A stretch of 64,000 nt of DNA from an uncultured Prevotella sp. (GTDB lineage: Bacteria; Bacteroidota; Bacteroidia; Bacteroidales; Bacteroidaceae): positions 36,750 through 100,749 of the forward strand of contig UQCW01000005.1 in the NCBI GenBank assembly GCA_900539625.1, given 5' to 3'. A program made the position numbers and the translations under genes. Of the stretch, positions 40,252 to 49,070 are shown one piece after another. Every line of letters begins with the position of its first letter. The stretch's first letter is position 1. The notes under the pieces are model-generated. The model was not told the origin of the DNA and did no database searches. It worked only from the letters and a program-made list of their open reading frames with translations.

Positions 40252-40810
40252 ATCAGTCTTTACGAAAATATATAGCTGGCGCTCAGGCATAGCGGGAAGT
40301 CGCTGTGGCGGATGGTGGCGTATGCTGGTAGTCGTGGCCTGTATGGTCTTGACGGCCTGCAGTGTGAAATACCAGTTCACTGGTACGAGCATCAACTACG
40401 ACATCATCAAGACCATCCAGATAGACAACGTCCCCAACCGCGCCCCATACGGCTGGGCTCCGATGGAGGCCATGTTTAATAATAAGTTGCAGGACCTATA
40501 TGCCAACCAGACGCGTCTCAAACTCGTCAAACGCAATGGCGACATGCACATTGCGGGCGAAATCGTTAGCTACGACCAGTATAACAAAGGCGTGTCGGCC
40601 GACGGACTTTCCTCACAGGTGCAGTTGAAGATGACGGTGAACATCCGATTCTCCAACGCGAAGACCAATGAAAGTTGGGAGAAACAGTTTACGGCGACTT
40701 CGCAGTATGACGCTTCCCAGCAGTTGAGTGCCGTGCAGGAGCAGTTGGTGACAGAGATGGTGCGCGACCTTACAGAGCAAATCTTCAACGCGACCGTTGC
40801 CAACTGGTAG
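40238..40810 (+). CDS. lptE: LPS-assembly lipoprotein LptE (Bacteroidetes type)
   Basis: A 190-residue outer membrane lipoprotein that would plug and help fold LptD, encoded at 1160-3997. It has a long N-terminal signal region with the lipobox LTAC (Cys42, from MVLTACSVKYQF). The mature part has the LptE-like alpha/beta pattern (SINYDIIKTIQIDNVPNRAP; LKLVKRNGDMHIAGEIVSYD; QVQLKMTVNIRFSNAKTNES). The start at 40238 is inside the activator gene, so translation is likely coupled; a downstream ATG near 40322 would shorten the cytoplasmic part of the signal. It is in an activator, lptE, TPR, secG order typical of Bacteroidetes. Confidence 0.85.
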   Translation: MTWNKSVFTKIYSWRSGIAGSRCGGWWRMLVVVACMVLTACSVKYQFTGTSINYDIIKTIQIDNVPNRAPYGWAPMEAMFNNKLQDLYANQTRLKLVKRNGDMHIAGEIVSYDQYNKGVSADGLSSQVQLKMTVNIRFSNAKTNESWEKQFTATSQYDASQQLSAVQEQLVTEMVRDLTEQIFNATVANW

Positions 40811-40976
40811 GCTGGCAAAACACACCCCGATAGCTGTTATATTATATATATAGGTATTCCGTTGCCACACATATAATATATAATGAACACCACGAAGTCA
40901 TCCCCCACGGTCTTAGAATAGGCCGCAGAAATCCAATCATCATTAATCCTCTCAGAGAATCCAACCTTAATTATAC

Positions 40977-41789
40977 ATGACACCTTCGGTTGCAGAATTA
41001 GCAAAACATCCAGATATGTTGAACAAGGACACCGTGTTCGCCCTGCGCGAGATGGTGGCCCGCTATCCTTATTATCAGGCTGCGAGGATTCTCTTCCTCA
41101 AAAACCTCTTTCTGCTCCACGATGTCACGTTTGGTGAAGAACTCCGGAAAGCCTCCATCTTTATTGGCGACCGACGTGTGCTCTTCAATATGGTTGAAGG
41201 TGACAACTATAAGTTACACGCAGACCGGGCCACACAAGAAGAGGTGATGGACAAAACCATGACTACGGGGGCAGACCGTACGGAGTCGTTGATTGACAGA
41301 TTCCTGCAAAACGGCATGCTGGCAGAGGATAAAGATGAAGAGGAACTCCCGCGCCGCAAGAAACCGACGGTGGCCGATGCAACGAACGACTATATGGCCT
41401 TCCTCATGCAGGAGGAAGCGGCCGAATCAGAGACGGCTCCGGCAGAAAATGATGCCGTGGTTGCTCTTGGAAGTGACAATGCAGCCGCCAATCGGAGCGA
41501 TGTCTTGATTTCCAATTTCATCGATAGCAGTTCGGAGCGCATTGTGCTTCAGGACAATCCGACGCTCAGGCCCGAAATTCCGGCGGAAACAACTGGAGAT
41601 GATGCCGATGACGAAGACTATTTCACGGAGACATTGGCGAAAATCTATATAAAACAGGGTAGATATGAGAAAGCTATGGAAATTATCCGTAAGCTAAACT
41701 TGAATTATCCAAAAAAAAATCGTTACTTTGCAGACCAAATGCGGTTCCTGCATAAACTGGTGATCAATCAAAAACATAATAATAGATAA
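40977..41789 (+). CDS. Tetratricopeptide-like protein of unknown function
   Basis: A 270-residue cytosolic protein. The N-terminal half is helical (AKHPDMLNKDTVFALREMVA, then YYQAARILFLKNLFLLHDV), and the C-terminal segment is one clear TPR hairpin (ETLAKIYIKQGRYEKAMEII, then KLNLNYPKKNRYFADQM). The middle is acidic and low complexity (EEAAESETAPAENDAV). It has no signal peptide. Its fixed place between lptE and secG suggests a link to envelope biogenesis or protein export, but no function can be assigned. The gap to secG is three bases, implying coupling. Confidence 0.8.
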   Translation: MTPSVAELAKHPDMLNKDTVFALREMVARYPYYQAARILFLKNLFLLHDVTFGEELRKASIFIGDRRVLFNMVEGDNYKLHADRATQEEVMDKTMTTGADRTESLIDRFLQNGMLAEDKDEEELPRRKKPTVADATNDYMAFLMQEEAAESETAPAENDAVVALGSDNAAANRSDVLISNFIDSSSERIVLQDNPTLRPEIPAETTGDDADDEDYFTETLAKIYIKQGRYEKAMEIIRKLNLNYPKKNRYFADQMRFLHKLVINQKHNNR

Positions 41790-41792
41790 AAC

Positions 41793-42122
41793 ATGTATAG
41801 CGTATTCGTTATCCTGGCCGTAATCGTGGCCGTTTTGCTTTCATTTATCGTCCTGATTCAAGAGTCGAAGGGCGGTGGATTGGCTTCAAGCTTCGCTTCT
41901 TCAAATCAAATCATGGGTGTCCGCAAGACCACCGACGTTGTTGAGAAGGCAACGTGGACTTTGGCCGGATTGCTCGTGCTTTTCAGCGTGTTCAGTGTCT
42001 TCTGCCTGTCAACTCCTGAGAAAAAGACCGTTGTCAGTGACATGAAGACCAACACAACGGCGCCCATCTCACAGGGTGCTGGTGCTGATGCTGCCAATCA
42101 GGGCGCACAGGCTCAAAAGTAA
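41793..42122 (+). CDS. secG: Preprotein translocase subunit SecG
   Basis: A 109-residue membrane protein of the SecYEG channel. Two helices are present (VFVILAVIVAVLLSFIVLI and ATWTLAGLLVLFSVFSVFC), separated by the conserved loop QESKGGGLASSFASSNQIMG, the SecG signature. The C-terminal tail is Ala/Gln-rich and longer than in E. coli, as is usual in Bacteroidetes. It ends a run of four plus-strand genes, and a hairpin terminator follows about 35 bases later. Confidence 0.93.
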   Translation: MYSVFVILAVIVAVLLSFIVLIQESKGGGLASSFASSNQIMGVRKTTDVVEKATWTLAGLLVLFSVFSVFCLSTPEKKTVVSDMKTNTTAPISQGAGADAANQGAQAQK

Positions 42123-42154
42123 GTCTATAAAAAGACAGCGATTTTAAAGAATAT

Positions 42155-42212
42155 GGCGCCATTGTGCCTGTCGGTATGAGTCGGCAGAACGCATGGGCGC
42201 CTTTTTGTTTTT
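42155..42212 (+). terminator. secG terminator
   Basis: GGCGCC at 42155-42160 pairs with GGCGCC near 42196-42201 through an imperfect stem that includes GCCTGTCGG and CGGCAG. It is followed by CTTTTTGTTTTT. Confidence 0.65.
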
Positions 42213-42213
42213 C

Positions 42214-42266
42214 AAGGGGCTTCAGAAAGTAAGTAATGGTAAACTTCGTCTTTTCTGAAACCCCTT
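42214..42266 (+). repeat. Inverted repeat with a TAAGTAATGGT site in its loop, before ugd
   Basis: AAGGGGCTTCAGAAA (42214-42228) pairs with TTTCTGAAACCCCTT (42252-42266) with one mismatch. The loop contains TAAGTAATGGT (42230-42240), the end sequence of the dispersed element family. It ends 14 bases before the ugd ATG, so it could fold in the ugd leader. Confidence 0.55.
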
Positions 42267-42280
42267 ACAATCCCAACAAT

Positions 42281-43597
42281 ATGAAGATAGCAATCGTTGG
42301 CACTGGATATGTCGGACTCGTTTCCGGGGCTTGTTTTGCAGAAATGGGCGTGGAGGTGACGTGTGTTGACATCAATCCTCAAAAGATAGCGTCGCTCAAA
42401 CGCGGAGAAATACCAATTTATGAGCCGGGCTTGGAAGAAATGGTGTTGCGAAACCATCGCGAAGGACGCCTCAATTTCACAACGAAACTCACGGAATGTA
42501 TCAACGACGTTGAGGCCGTTTTCTGTGCCGTCGGTACGCCGCCTGACGAAGACGGAAGTGCCGACTTGAGCTATGTCTTGGCAGTGGCTCACGAGGTGGG
42601 TGCCAATATGGACCACTATCTTGTGGTGGTCACGAAAAGCACCGTTCCCGTTGGGACCTCACATAAGGTGAAGGCGGCCATTCAGGAAGAACTCCAGAAG
42701 CGCGGCAAGGACATTCCGTTTGACGTGGCTTCCAATCCCGAATTTCTTAAGGAAGGAGCTGCCGTCAAAGACTTCATGTCGCCCGACCGCGTTGTTGTCG
42801 GCGTTGAGAGCCAGCGTGCACGCGATTTGATGACGCGCCTCTATTCTCCCTTCATGCTCAACAACTTCCGCGTGATTTTCACGGACATCCCTTCGGCGGA
42901 GATGATTAAATATGCGGCCAATTCCATGCTCGCCACGCGCATTTCTTTCATGAACGACATTGCTAATCTCTGCGAACTCGTTGGAGCGGATGTCAACATG
43001 GTGCGTAAGGGCATCGGCAGCGATTCCCGCATCGGTTCGAAGTTCCTCTATCCCGGTTGCGGCTATGGCGGTTCTTGTTTCCCGAAAGACGTCAAAGCCC
43101 TCATCAAGACGGCCGAACAAAACGGCTACAGCATGCGTGTCTTGAAAGCCGTTGAAGAGGTTAACGAACAGCAGAAGTCCGTTCTCTTCAGAAAGCTCAA
43201 CCAGTATTACGCAGGCGACTTGAAGGGCAAGACCATTGCCGTTTGGGGCTTGGCCTTCAAAGCCGAGACCGACGATATGCGCGAGGCCACTTCCCTCGTG
43301 ACCATCCAGCATCTCTTGGAAGCTGGTTGTCATGTGCGCGTTTACGACCCCATCGCCATGAAGGAATGCCGCCGACGCATGGGCGACAGCGTCACCTATG
43401 CCAAGGATATGTACGACGCCGTGCTGAATGCCGATGCCATGTTGCTCCTGACAGAATGGAAGCAGTTTCGCCTGCCATCGTGGGAGGTGGTTCGCCGCTC
43501 CATGCACCATCCTGTCATTTTCGACGGTCGCAATCTTTATGACTACGACGAGATGCACCAGTTTGGCTTCTCATACTTCCCCATTGGGCGAGGATGA
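42281..43597 (+). CDS. ugd: UDP-glucose 6-dehydrogenase
   Basis: A 438-residue enzyme that oxidises UDP-glucose to UDP-glucuronate for capsule, exopolysaccharide or lipopolysaccharide. The N-terminal Rossmann fold opens MKIAIVGTGYVGLVSGACFA, the catalytic Cys is in PGCGYGGSCFPKDVKAL, and EPGLEEMV and ASNPEFLKEGAAVKDF are characteristic. I start at the ATG at 42281; the 15 codons before it come from the hairpin region. No other capsule genes are adjacent. A relative using another nucleotide sugar is possible, but the sequence fits Ugd best. Confidence 0.93.
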   Translation: MKIAIVGTGYVGLVSGACFAEMGVEVTCVDINPQKIASLKRGEIPIYEPGLEEMVLRNHREGRLNFTTKLTECINDVEAVFCAVGTPPDEDGSADLSYVLAVAHEVGANMDHYLVVVTKSTVPVGTSHKVKAAIQEELQKRGKDIPFDVASNPEFLKEGAAVKDFMSPDRVVVGVESQRARDLMTRLYSPFMLNNFRVIFTDIPSAEMIKYAANSMLATRISFMNDIANLCELVGADVNMVRKGIGSDSRIGSKFLYPGCGYGGSCFPKDVKALIKTAEQNGYSMRVLKAVEEVNEQQKSVLFRKLNQYYAGDLKGKTIAVWGLAFKAETDDMREATSLVTIQHLLEAGCHVRVYDPIAMKECRRRMGDSVTYAKDMYDAVLNADAMLLLTEWKQFRLPSWEVVRRSMHHPVIFDGRNLYDYDEMHQFGFSYFPIGRG

Positions 43598-43667
43598 GAT
43601 TTCATGGTCCACCCAAAGTGGCTTTGGCCAGATGGTGAAGAATAACCCACTTAAAAAGAAACGTCTC

Positions 43668-44231
43668 ATGAAAAAGTTCCTACAAAATGTATTGGCGCGT
43701 GCCCTTTGCGTTATGGTGCTGGGCGTGTTGCTCATTGTGTTTTCAGAAGCCATCACCACTTGGATTGTGATGGTGAGCGGAGTGGTGTTCATCATTCCGG
43801 GTGTTGTGGCCATCGTCAGCTATTTCCGTCAGGACCCGCAGGTGCGTCAGCTCATGTTGTACCCCGTTCTTGGCGCAGGCTGCGTCCTCTTTGGCTTTGT
43901 GCAACTATTGTGGCCGATGCTTTTCTTGTCTGCCATCGTCTATATCCTGTCGGTCCTGCTCTTCGTGGTGGCCGCCACACAGTTCTATACGCTCTGGAGC
44001 ATCCATCGTTCCGGATGCCCCATTCATCCTGCCTATTATTTTCTGCCGGCGCTCGAACTCGTTGCAACGCTCTACGTGATATTATATCGCAAGGCTGAGG
44101 AAGTTGCCGGACTGCCCATCATCTTGATTGGCTGCGGTTTTGTGGTTTACGCCCTCCTTGAATTGTGGACCATCTACATGATGCACCGCCATTCCGCAAA
44201 ACTCTTGGATATGAAAAAGGAAGAGAAATAA
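43668..44231 (+). CDS. HdeD/DUF308-like membrane protein
   Basis: A 187-residue protein with about six hydrophobic segments (ALCVMVLGVLLIVFSEA, VMVSGVVFIIPGVVAIVSYF, MLFLSAIVYILSVLLFVVAA). The pattern and length match the HdeD/DUF308 family, best known for acid-stress HdeD in E. coli, though most members have no known function. The start at 43668 (MKKFLQNVLARALC) is chosen because earlier codons overlap ugd out of frame. It lies between ugd and the amidase gene with a 70-base gap on the left and 42 on the right, all in the same orientation. The role is unassigned. Confidence 0.8.
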   Translation: MKKFLQNVLARALCVMVLGVLLIVFSEAITTWIVMVSGVVFIIPGVVAIVSYFRQDPQVRQLMLYPVLGAGCVLFGFVQLLWPMLFLSAIVYILSVLLFVVAATQFYTLWSIHRSGCPIHPAYYFLPALELVATLYVILYRKAEEVAGLPIILIGCGFVVYALLELWTIYMMHRHSAKLLDMKKEEK

Positions 44232-44273
44232 GCGAGGTGGCTCTTTTCAAAAATCAGAAACAAACAATCAATC

Positions 44274-45686
44274 ATGCAATACGCTTTTAAACGTCCGATT
44301 CTCTTTAGCTTGATGAGCCTGTTTTGCTGTCTCTGTGCGATGGCTGCAGACGAAACAAAGGAAGTGCAGGACAAGACGTTCACCATTGTGCTCGATGCTG
44401 GACACGGTGGTCACGACGCCGGAGCCGTCGGTTCCTTTTCCAAAGAAAAAGACATCAATCTGAAGGTGACGTTGGAGGTCGGGCGACTGTTGGCGGCCAA
44501 TTGTCCGGACATAAAAGTGATCTACACGCGTAAGACCGACGTCTTCATCCCGCTCGACCGCCGTGCCAACATTGCCAACAGAAACAAGGCCGACCTCTTC
44601 GTGAGCATCCACACCAATTCTCTTCCCAAGGGACGCATCGCCTATGGTTCTGAAACCTATACGTTGGGTATGGCGCGTGCCGCAGCAAATCTTGAAGTGG
44701 CCAAGCGCGAGAACTCGGTGATCACTTATGAGAAAAACTACAAGCAGACCTATGCGGGTTTCGACCCCAATAAGGCTGAGAGCTATATCATCTTCGAGTT
44801 GATCCAAGATCGCCACATGAAGCAGAGCGTCGAACTGGCCCGCAGCATTCAGCAGCAATATGTCAGCGCTGGAAGAAAGAACAAGGGAGTTCATCAGGCA
44901 GGTTTCCTCGTCCTGAGAAACACCTCCATGCCCGCTGTCTTGACCGAGCTTGGTTTTATTTCAACACCCGAAGAAGAGCGATATCTGAATTCCGCAGGTG
45001 GCGTACAGGCTTTGGCGCGTAGCATCTATAACGGCATTGTGAAATACCGCGTCAAGCAAGGCGGCATGTCGCCCCAGGCAATCACGCCCATCATCCTTCC
45101 CGATGCCATTGACAAAGCGGAGCCGCCTCGCGTGAGCGACGGCAGCAACGATTTGAATGTGGCCAACGCAGAACCGGCCGTTGTACCCGTCGACCCCAAT
45201 CCGCAACCAGCAACCGCTGCGAAAGAGTGCGGTGCGAAAGAAGAAACCCCAGAAAACAAAGGCAAAGGCGCTGAGGCGCGTTCCGCTTCTGTACGTTCCG
45301 ACAACGGCGCTGCCACGCGCCGCCAGTCTGCCGGACAGCAGCGCTCGGTGGCCAAACCCGATTCAACGCCCGCAAGAGCGGCTCATGCAGAGCGCGTGGC
45401 GAAGCAGCCGAGAAGTGCCGAACAGGGTAAACCCGTTTTCAAAGTGCAGATATTTGTGGTTGACCGCCAGCTCAAGGCAAATGACGCCCGCTTGAAGGGC
45501 CTGCAGAATGTTGGGTTCTATAAAGAAGGCCAGCTCTATAAATACACCGTTGGCGAGTCAACCTCCTACAATGAGATTCGGCAGGTGCAGAAATCATTGG
45601 CCAACAAATGTCCAGGAAACTTCATCGTGGCCTTTAAGAACGGCCAGCGCATGAATCTTTCTGAGGCCATCAGGCTCTCCAGATAG
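44274..45686 (+). CDS. N-acetylmuramoyl-L-alanine amidase with SPOR domain
   Basis: A 470-residue exported amidase that cuts the peptide from muramic acid in peptidoglycan. A signal peptide ends near AMAADE. The amidase_3 domain follows at about residues 35-260: zinc His in VLDAGHGGHDAGAVG, a Glu in YGSETYTLGM, His in LFVSIHTNSL, and the catalytic-Glu block VLTELGFISTPEEERYLN. A long Ala/Pro/Glu-rich linker follows, then a C-terminal SPOR-type domain (VFKVQIFVVDRQLKANDARL) that binds denuded septal glycan, so it probably acts in cell separation. Upstream are ugd and the HdeD-like gene; the MCE gene is 51 bases downstream, an arrangement common in Bacteroidetes. Confidence 0.9.
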   Translation: MQYAFKRPILFSLMSLFCCLCAMAADETKEVQDKTFTIVLDAGHGGHDAGAVGSFSKEKDINLKVTLEVGRLLAANCPDIKVIYTRKTDVFIPLDRRANIANRNKADLFVSIHTNSLPKGRIAYGSETYTLGMARAAANLEVAKRENSVITYEKNYKQTYAGFDPNKAESYIIFELIQDRHMKQSVELARSIQQQYVSAGRKNKGVHQAGFLVLRNTSMPAVLTELGFISTPEEERYLNSAGGVQALARSIYNGIVKYRVKQGGMSPQAITPIILPDAIDKAEPPRVSDGSNDLNVANAEPAVVPVDPNPQPATAAKECGAKEETPENKGKGAEARSASVRSDNGAATRRQSAGQQRSVAKPDSTPARAAHAERVAKQPRSAEQGKPVFKVQIFVVDRQLKANDARLKGLQNVGFYKEGQLYKYTVGESTSYNEIRQVQKSLANKCPGNFIVAFKNGQRMNLSEAIRLSR

Positions 45687-45708
45687 AGGTTTGGCAATAT
45701 TTAGGTTC

Positions 45709-45723
45709 TTTTTACCATTACAT
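45709..45723 (-). repeat. Solo copy of the dispersed-element end
   Basis: On the minus strand ATGTAATGGTAAAAA is identical over 15 bases to the left end of the 93-bp element at 6042. It lies between the amidase and MCE genes. Confidence 0.45.
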
Positions 45724-45737
45724 AACTCCTCATCAAA

Positions 45738-46664
45738 ATGAACATTTTCTCAAAGGAAATCAAACTGGCCCTCGTGGGCGTTATAGCAATCGCGCTCCTG
45801 GTGGTTGGCATCAACTTTCTCAAAGGGGTGAATATCTTCAGTCCCACCAATAGTTATTTCGTTCGTTTCACCGACATCCAGGGACTGGCCGTGAGCACGC
45901 CCGTCTATGCCAACGGCTATGCGGTGGGAAATGTGCGTAGCATTGATTACGACTACGACCGCACCGACAATGTCGTTGTCTGCATCGAGCTCGACAAGTC
46001 AATGCGCGTTCCTTATGGCACGCGTGCCGAACTGGAAAGCGAACTGATGGGCGGCGTGAAGTTCAGTTTGGTGCTCGGACCGAACCCGACGAAGAACCTT
46101 TCCGTTGGCGACACCATTTCTGGCGGTATGCACATCGGCACGCTCAACAAGCTCGAGGCCATGCTTCCTGTTGTGGAGCGCATGCTGCCAAAGCTCGATT
46201 CCATTATGACCAATCTCAACCGTCTGACCTCCGACCCAGCTTTGGCACAGACCCTTCACAACACGGCCGAAATCACGTCCAACCTCAAGGAGACCTCTGC
46301 CAGTTTGAACCAGATGATGAAGAAGGACGTGCCAGAGATGATGGCCAAGTTCAACCGCACGGGCAGTCATGTTGAAACCCTGACTGGAAAGTTGGCGCGT
46401 GTGGACATCGACAACACCATGAAGCAGGTCAACACCACGCTCACAAACGTCAACAGTTTGACGAGCAACCTGACCACCACCACTGATTTCCTCAACCGAC
46501 AGCTCAATAGTCGCGACAACACGCTGGGGCTCTTCCTCAACGACCGTTCTGTTTACGACAATCTCAACAGCACCATGAGTCATGCCGACTCGCTGATGAT
46601 CGACTTGAGAATGCACCCGAAGCGCTACGTTCACTTCTCGGTGTTCGGAAAGAAAGCAAAGTAA
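45738..46664 (+). CDS. MCE-family (MlaD-like) lipid-transport protein
   Basis: A 308-residue membrane-anchored protein of the MlaD/MCE group, which carries phospholipids between membranes. One N-terminal helix (LALVGVIAIALLVVGINFL) is followed by the MCE domain, residues about 38-115 (FVRFTDIQGLAVSTPVYANG, YAVGNVRSIDYDYDRTDN, VPYGTRAELESELMGGVKF). The remainder is helical. Partner permease and ATPase genes (MlaE, MlaF) are not next to it, although in Bacteroidetes they are often elsewhere. A hairpin terminator follows about 70 bases later. Confidence 0.87.
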   Translation: MNIFSKEIKLALVGVIAIALLVVGINFLKGVNIFSPTNSYFVRFTDIQGLAVSTPVYANGYAVGNVRSIDYDYDRTDNVVVCIELDKSMRVPYGTRAELESELMGGVKFSLVLGPNPTKNLSVGDTISGGMHIGTLNKLEAMLPVVERMLPKLDSIMTNLNRLTSDPALAQTLHNTAEITSNLKETSASLNQMMKKDVPEMMAKFNRTGSHVETLTGKLARVDIDNTMKQVNTTLTNVNSLTSNLTTTTDFLNRQLNSRDNTLGLFLNDRSVYDNLNSTMSHADSLMIDLRMHPKRYVHFSVFGKKAK

Positions 46665-46732
46665 GGCCTCGGTTGGGCTTTTTGTCAGAATAACGGATTA
46701 AGCTTTGACGAATGTCAAGAAAGGTATGATAT

Positions 46733-46769
46733 AAATAGTGGCGTAAGATAGTTCTTATTGCCACTATTT
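46733..46769 (+). terminator. Terminator after the MCE gene
   Basis: AAATAGTGGC (46733-46742) pairs with GCCACTATTT (46760-46769), with a small inner stem (TAAGA with TCTTA), followed by TTTG. It is directly upstream of the leuB promoter box. Confidence 0.65.
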
Positions 46770-46772
46770 TTG

Positions 46773-46780
46773 TATATTTG
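46773..46780 (+). promoter_or_regulatory. Candidate leuB promoter box
   Basis: TATATTTG matches TAnnTTTG exactly, about 143 bases before the leuB ATG. No convincing TTTG element lies 19-21 bases upstream. I found no Leu-rich leader peptide in the long leader. Confidence 0.45.
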
Positions 46781-46922
46781 CCTTTCATACGGGAGCAAAA
46801 GAGTCTCCTGCAATATCTTCATCGTATAATAAAAAGGGTGTTCTGATAATTCAGTAGCAGCGTAGAAGTGCATCAGCCACAATGCCGCCATTGACAGAGC
46901 GCCCTCTTAACACACAAAAGCA

Positions 46923-47984
46923 ATGGAATTGAAAATAGCAGTTTTGGCCGGTGACGGAATCGGCCCTGAAATATCTGCCGAAGGCGTCAAGGTGATGAAA
47001 GCCGTTTGCAGCAAGTTTGGTCATCAGGTCACTTTCACAGAAGCGCTCTGCGGAGCAGCCGCCATCGACGCCGTCGGCCATCCTTTCCCTGAAGAAACCC
47101 TGAAGGCGTGCCAGGATGCCGACGCTGTTCTTTTCTCAGCCGTTGGCGATCCGCGCTTCGACAACAACCCCAATGCCAAAGTGCGTCCCGAGCAAGGACT
47201 CCTGGCCATGCGCAAGCAGTTGGGCCTCTTTGCCAACATACGTCCCGTTCAGACCTTCGACTGCCTCATCCACAAGTCGCCTTTGAAGGACGAACTCGTC
47301 CGTGGAGCCGATTTCGTCTGCATCCGTGAGCTCACCGGCGGCATGTATTTCGGAGAAAAGAAAGAAGGCGACGATTATGCCTACGACACCAATGCCTATT
47401 CCCGCCACGAGGTGGAGCGCATCTTGAAAGTTGCCTTTGAATATGCTCAGCGACGTCGCAAACACCTGACGGTGGTCGACAAAGCCAACGTCCTTGCCTC
47501 AAGCCGCCTTTGGAGAAAAGTGGCCCAGGAGATGGCGCCGCAATATCCCGATGTCCAGACCGATTACATGTATGTCGACAATGCCTCTATGCGCATGATT
47601 CAAGACCCCAAGTTCTTCGATGTCATGGTGACGGAAAACACCTTCGGCGACATACTCACCGACGAAGGCTCCTGCATCAGCGGTTCGATGGGCCTTCTCC
47701 CTTCAGCCTCCACTGGAGAAAGCACCCCCGTTTTCGAGCCCATTCACGGTTCTTGGCCGCAGGCTAAAGGTTTAAACATTGCCAACCCCTTGGCGCAGAT
47801 TCTTTCTGTGGCCATGCTCTTTGAATATTTCAATCTGAAGGAAGAAGGTGCCTTGATACGTCGCGCTGTTGACGCCAGTTTGGAAGCCAATGTGCGGACG
47901 CCAGAAATTCAGGTTGCCGGAGGCGAGAAATACGGCACCAAGGAAGTCGGGCAATGGATAACGGATTTCATTCTTCAATCATGA
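46923..47984 (+). CDS. leuB: 3-isopropylmalate dehydrogenase
   Basis: A 353-residue enzyme that oxidatively decarboxylates 3-isopropylmalate in leucine synthesis. The N-terminus MELKIAVLAGDGIGPEISAE, the substrate region RPEQGLLAMRKQLGLFANIR, the metal site VTENTFGDILTDEGSCISG, and PIHGSWPQAKG are characteristic. It is a stand-alone copy: leuA, leuC and leuD are not in the window. It overlaps the CDF transporter gene by four bases (ATGA), which suggests cotranscription, though the link in function is not obvious. Relatives such as tartrate dehydrogenase are less likely given the motifs. Confidence 0.95.
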   Translation: MELKIAVLAGDGIGPEISAEGVKVMKAVCSKFGHQVTFTEALCGAAAIDAVGHPFPEETLKACQDADAVLFSAVGDPRFDNNPNAKVRPEQGLLAMRKQLGLFANIRPVQTFDCLIHKSPLKDELVRGADFVCIRELTGGMYFGEKKEGDDYAYDTNAYSRHEVERILKVAFEYAQRRRKHLTVVDKANVLASSRLWRKVAQEMAPQYPDVQTDYMYVDNASMRMIQDPKFFDVMVTENTFGDILTDEGSCISGSMGLLPSASTGESTPVFEPIHGSWPQAKGLNIANPLAQILSVAMLFEYFNLKEEGALIRRAVDASLEANVRTPEIQVAGGEKYGTKEVGQWITDFILQS

Positions 47985-48913
47985 CCGAAACAATAGAAAA
48001 CAAGCAGCGCGAGCATCTCATCTTCCGCGTGACGCTTGTGGGCAGTTTCATCAATTTTCTGTTGCTGCTCTTCAAATTTGTCGCCGGCGTGTTGGGCGGC
48101 AGTGCGGCCATGATTGCCGATGCCGTACACTCTCTTTCCGACTTCGTGACCGATTTGATCGTCGTGCTCTTCGTGCGCATCTCCGGAAAACCCTGCGATG
48201 CCGACCACGATTTTGGACACGGCAAGTATGAAACCCTCGCCACGGCCTCCATCGGACTGATGCTCCTTGCCGTCGGCCTCGGCATTTTGTGGAACGGTGC
48301 CAGCGAAATCATCGCCTATATCAAGGGCGACAACATCGCCGAGCCAGGCTTGATTGCCCTGGTGGCCGCCTTGGTCTCCGTGATTTCCAAGGAATTTCTC
48401 TTTCAGTGGACCGCGCGTGTCGGTCGTCGCGTCGACTCCGCCGTGGTGGTGGCCAACGCTTGGCACCATCGCAGTGATGCGCTCTCGAGCATCGGCACCG
48501 CTGTCGGTATCGGCGGCGCCATTCTCCTCGGCCCTTCTTGGCGTATCCTCGACCCCATAGCGGCCGTCATCGTCAGCCTCTTCATCGCTCGGGTGGCGTT
48601 TAAACTCTTTGTGCCGAGCATACAGGAATTGCTTGAGAAATCCTTGCCAGAGGACGAAGAGCAGTTCATCATCAATGTCATCAACAAAACGGAGGGCGCT
48701 TCTCTGCCCCACAGTCTGCGCACGCGCCGCATCGGAAACAACCGGGCCATTGATGTCCACTTCTGCATGGACGGCAACACCACCCTGCAAAAGGCCAACG
48801 AGGCTTCGCGGGCTGTTGAAAGGAAGTTGCGGCAGAAATTCGGTAAGCAGACTTTCATCACGACGCATGTCGAACCATTGGAGATTCCTTACGTGCCGCC
48901 GACAGATAGGTAG
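47981..48913 (+). CDS. Cation diffusion facilitator (metal efflux) transporter
   Basis: A 310-residue membrane transporter that exchanges a divalent metal (zinc, iron, manganese or cobalt) for protons. The CDF signature HSLSDFVTDLIVV near residue 50 supplies Asp/His metal-site residues, and a second His/Asp set is in VANAWHHRSDALSSIG. DHDFGHGKYETLA and a cytosolic C-terminal domain (TRRIGNNRAIDVHFCMDGN) complete the family pattern. I start at the ATG at 47981, inside the leuB stop region, not at the upstream ATG in the leuB frame. It ends before a set of 22-bp repeats and a terminator. Confidence 0.92.
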   Translation: MTETIENKQREHLIFRVTLVGSFINFLLLLFKFVAGVLGGSAAMIADAVHSLSDFVTDLIVVLFVRISGKPCDADHDFGHGKYETLATASIGLMLLAVGLGILWNGASEIIAYIKGDNIAEPGLIALVAALVSVISKEFLFQWTARVGRRVDSAVVVANAWHHRSDALSSIGTAVGIGGAILLGPSWRILDPIAAVIVSLFIARVAFKLFVPSIQELLEKSLPEDEEQFIINVINKTEGASLPHSLRTRRIGNNRAIDVHFCMDGNTTLQKANEASRAVERKLRQKFGKQTFITTHVEPLEIPYVPPTDR

Positions 48914-48966
48914 CGGAACGCCGTGAAGGCATCTTCCAGATTCCAGACCTATGCCTGTTATCGAAT

Positions 48967-49054
48967 CTGCCCCCAGATGCGTTTGCGTCTGCCCCTAGAT
49001 TCGCTTGCGCCTGCTCCCAGATGCGCTTGCGTCTGCTCCCAGATACGTTTGCAT
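48967..49054. repeat. 22-bp tandem repeats (four units plus a partial)
   Basis: Units start at 48967, 48989, 49011 and 49033, with a partial at 49055. Each opens CTGC and continues like CCCAGATGCGTTTGCGT with small variations. The array lies between the CDF transporter stop codon and a bidirectional terminator. Confidence 0.85.
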
Positions 49055-49070
49055 CTGCCCCCAGAGGCAC

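Noticed and set aside
46781..46922. A Leu-rich leader peptide before leuB
   Set aside because: No short frame with a run of Leu codons and no terminator/antiterminator pair was found, unlike the pheA leader.
48967..49054. A CRISPR array
   Set aside because: The units are directly adjacent with no spacers, and there are no cas genes. The same holds for the arrays at 7790 and 21121.
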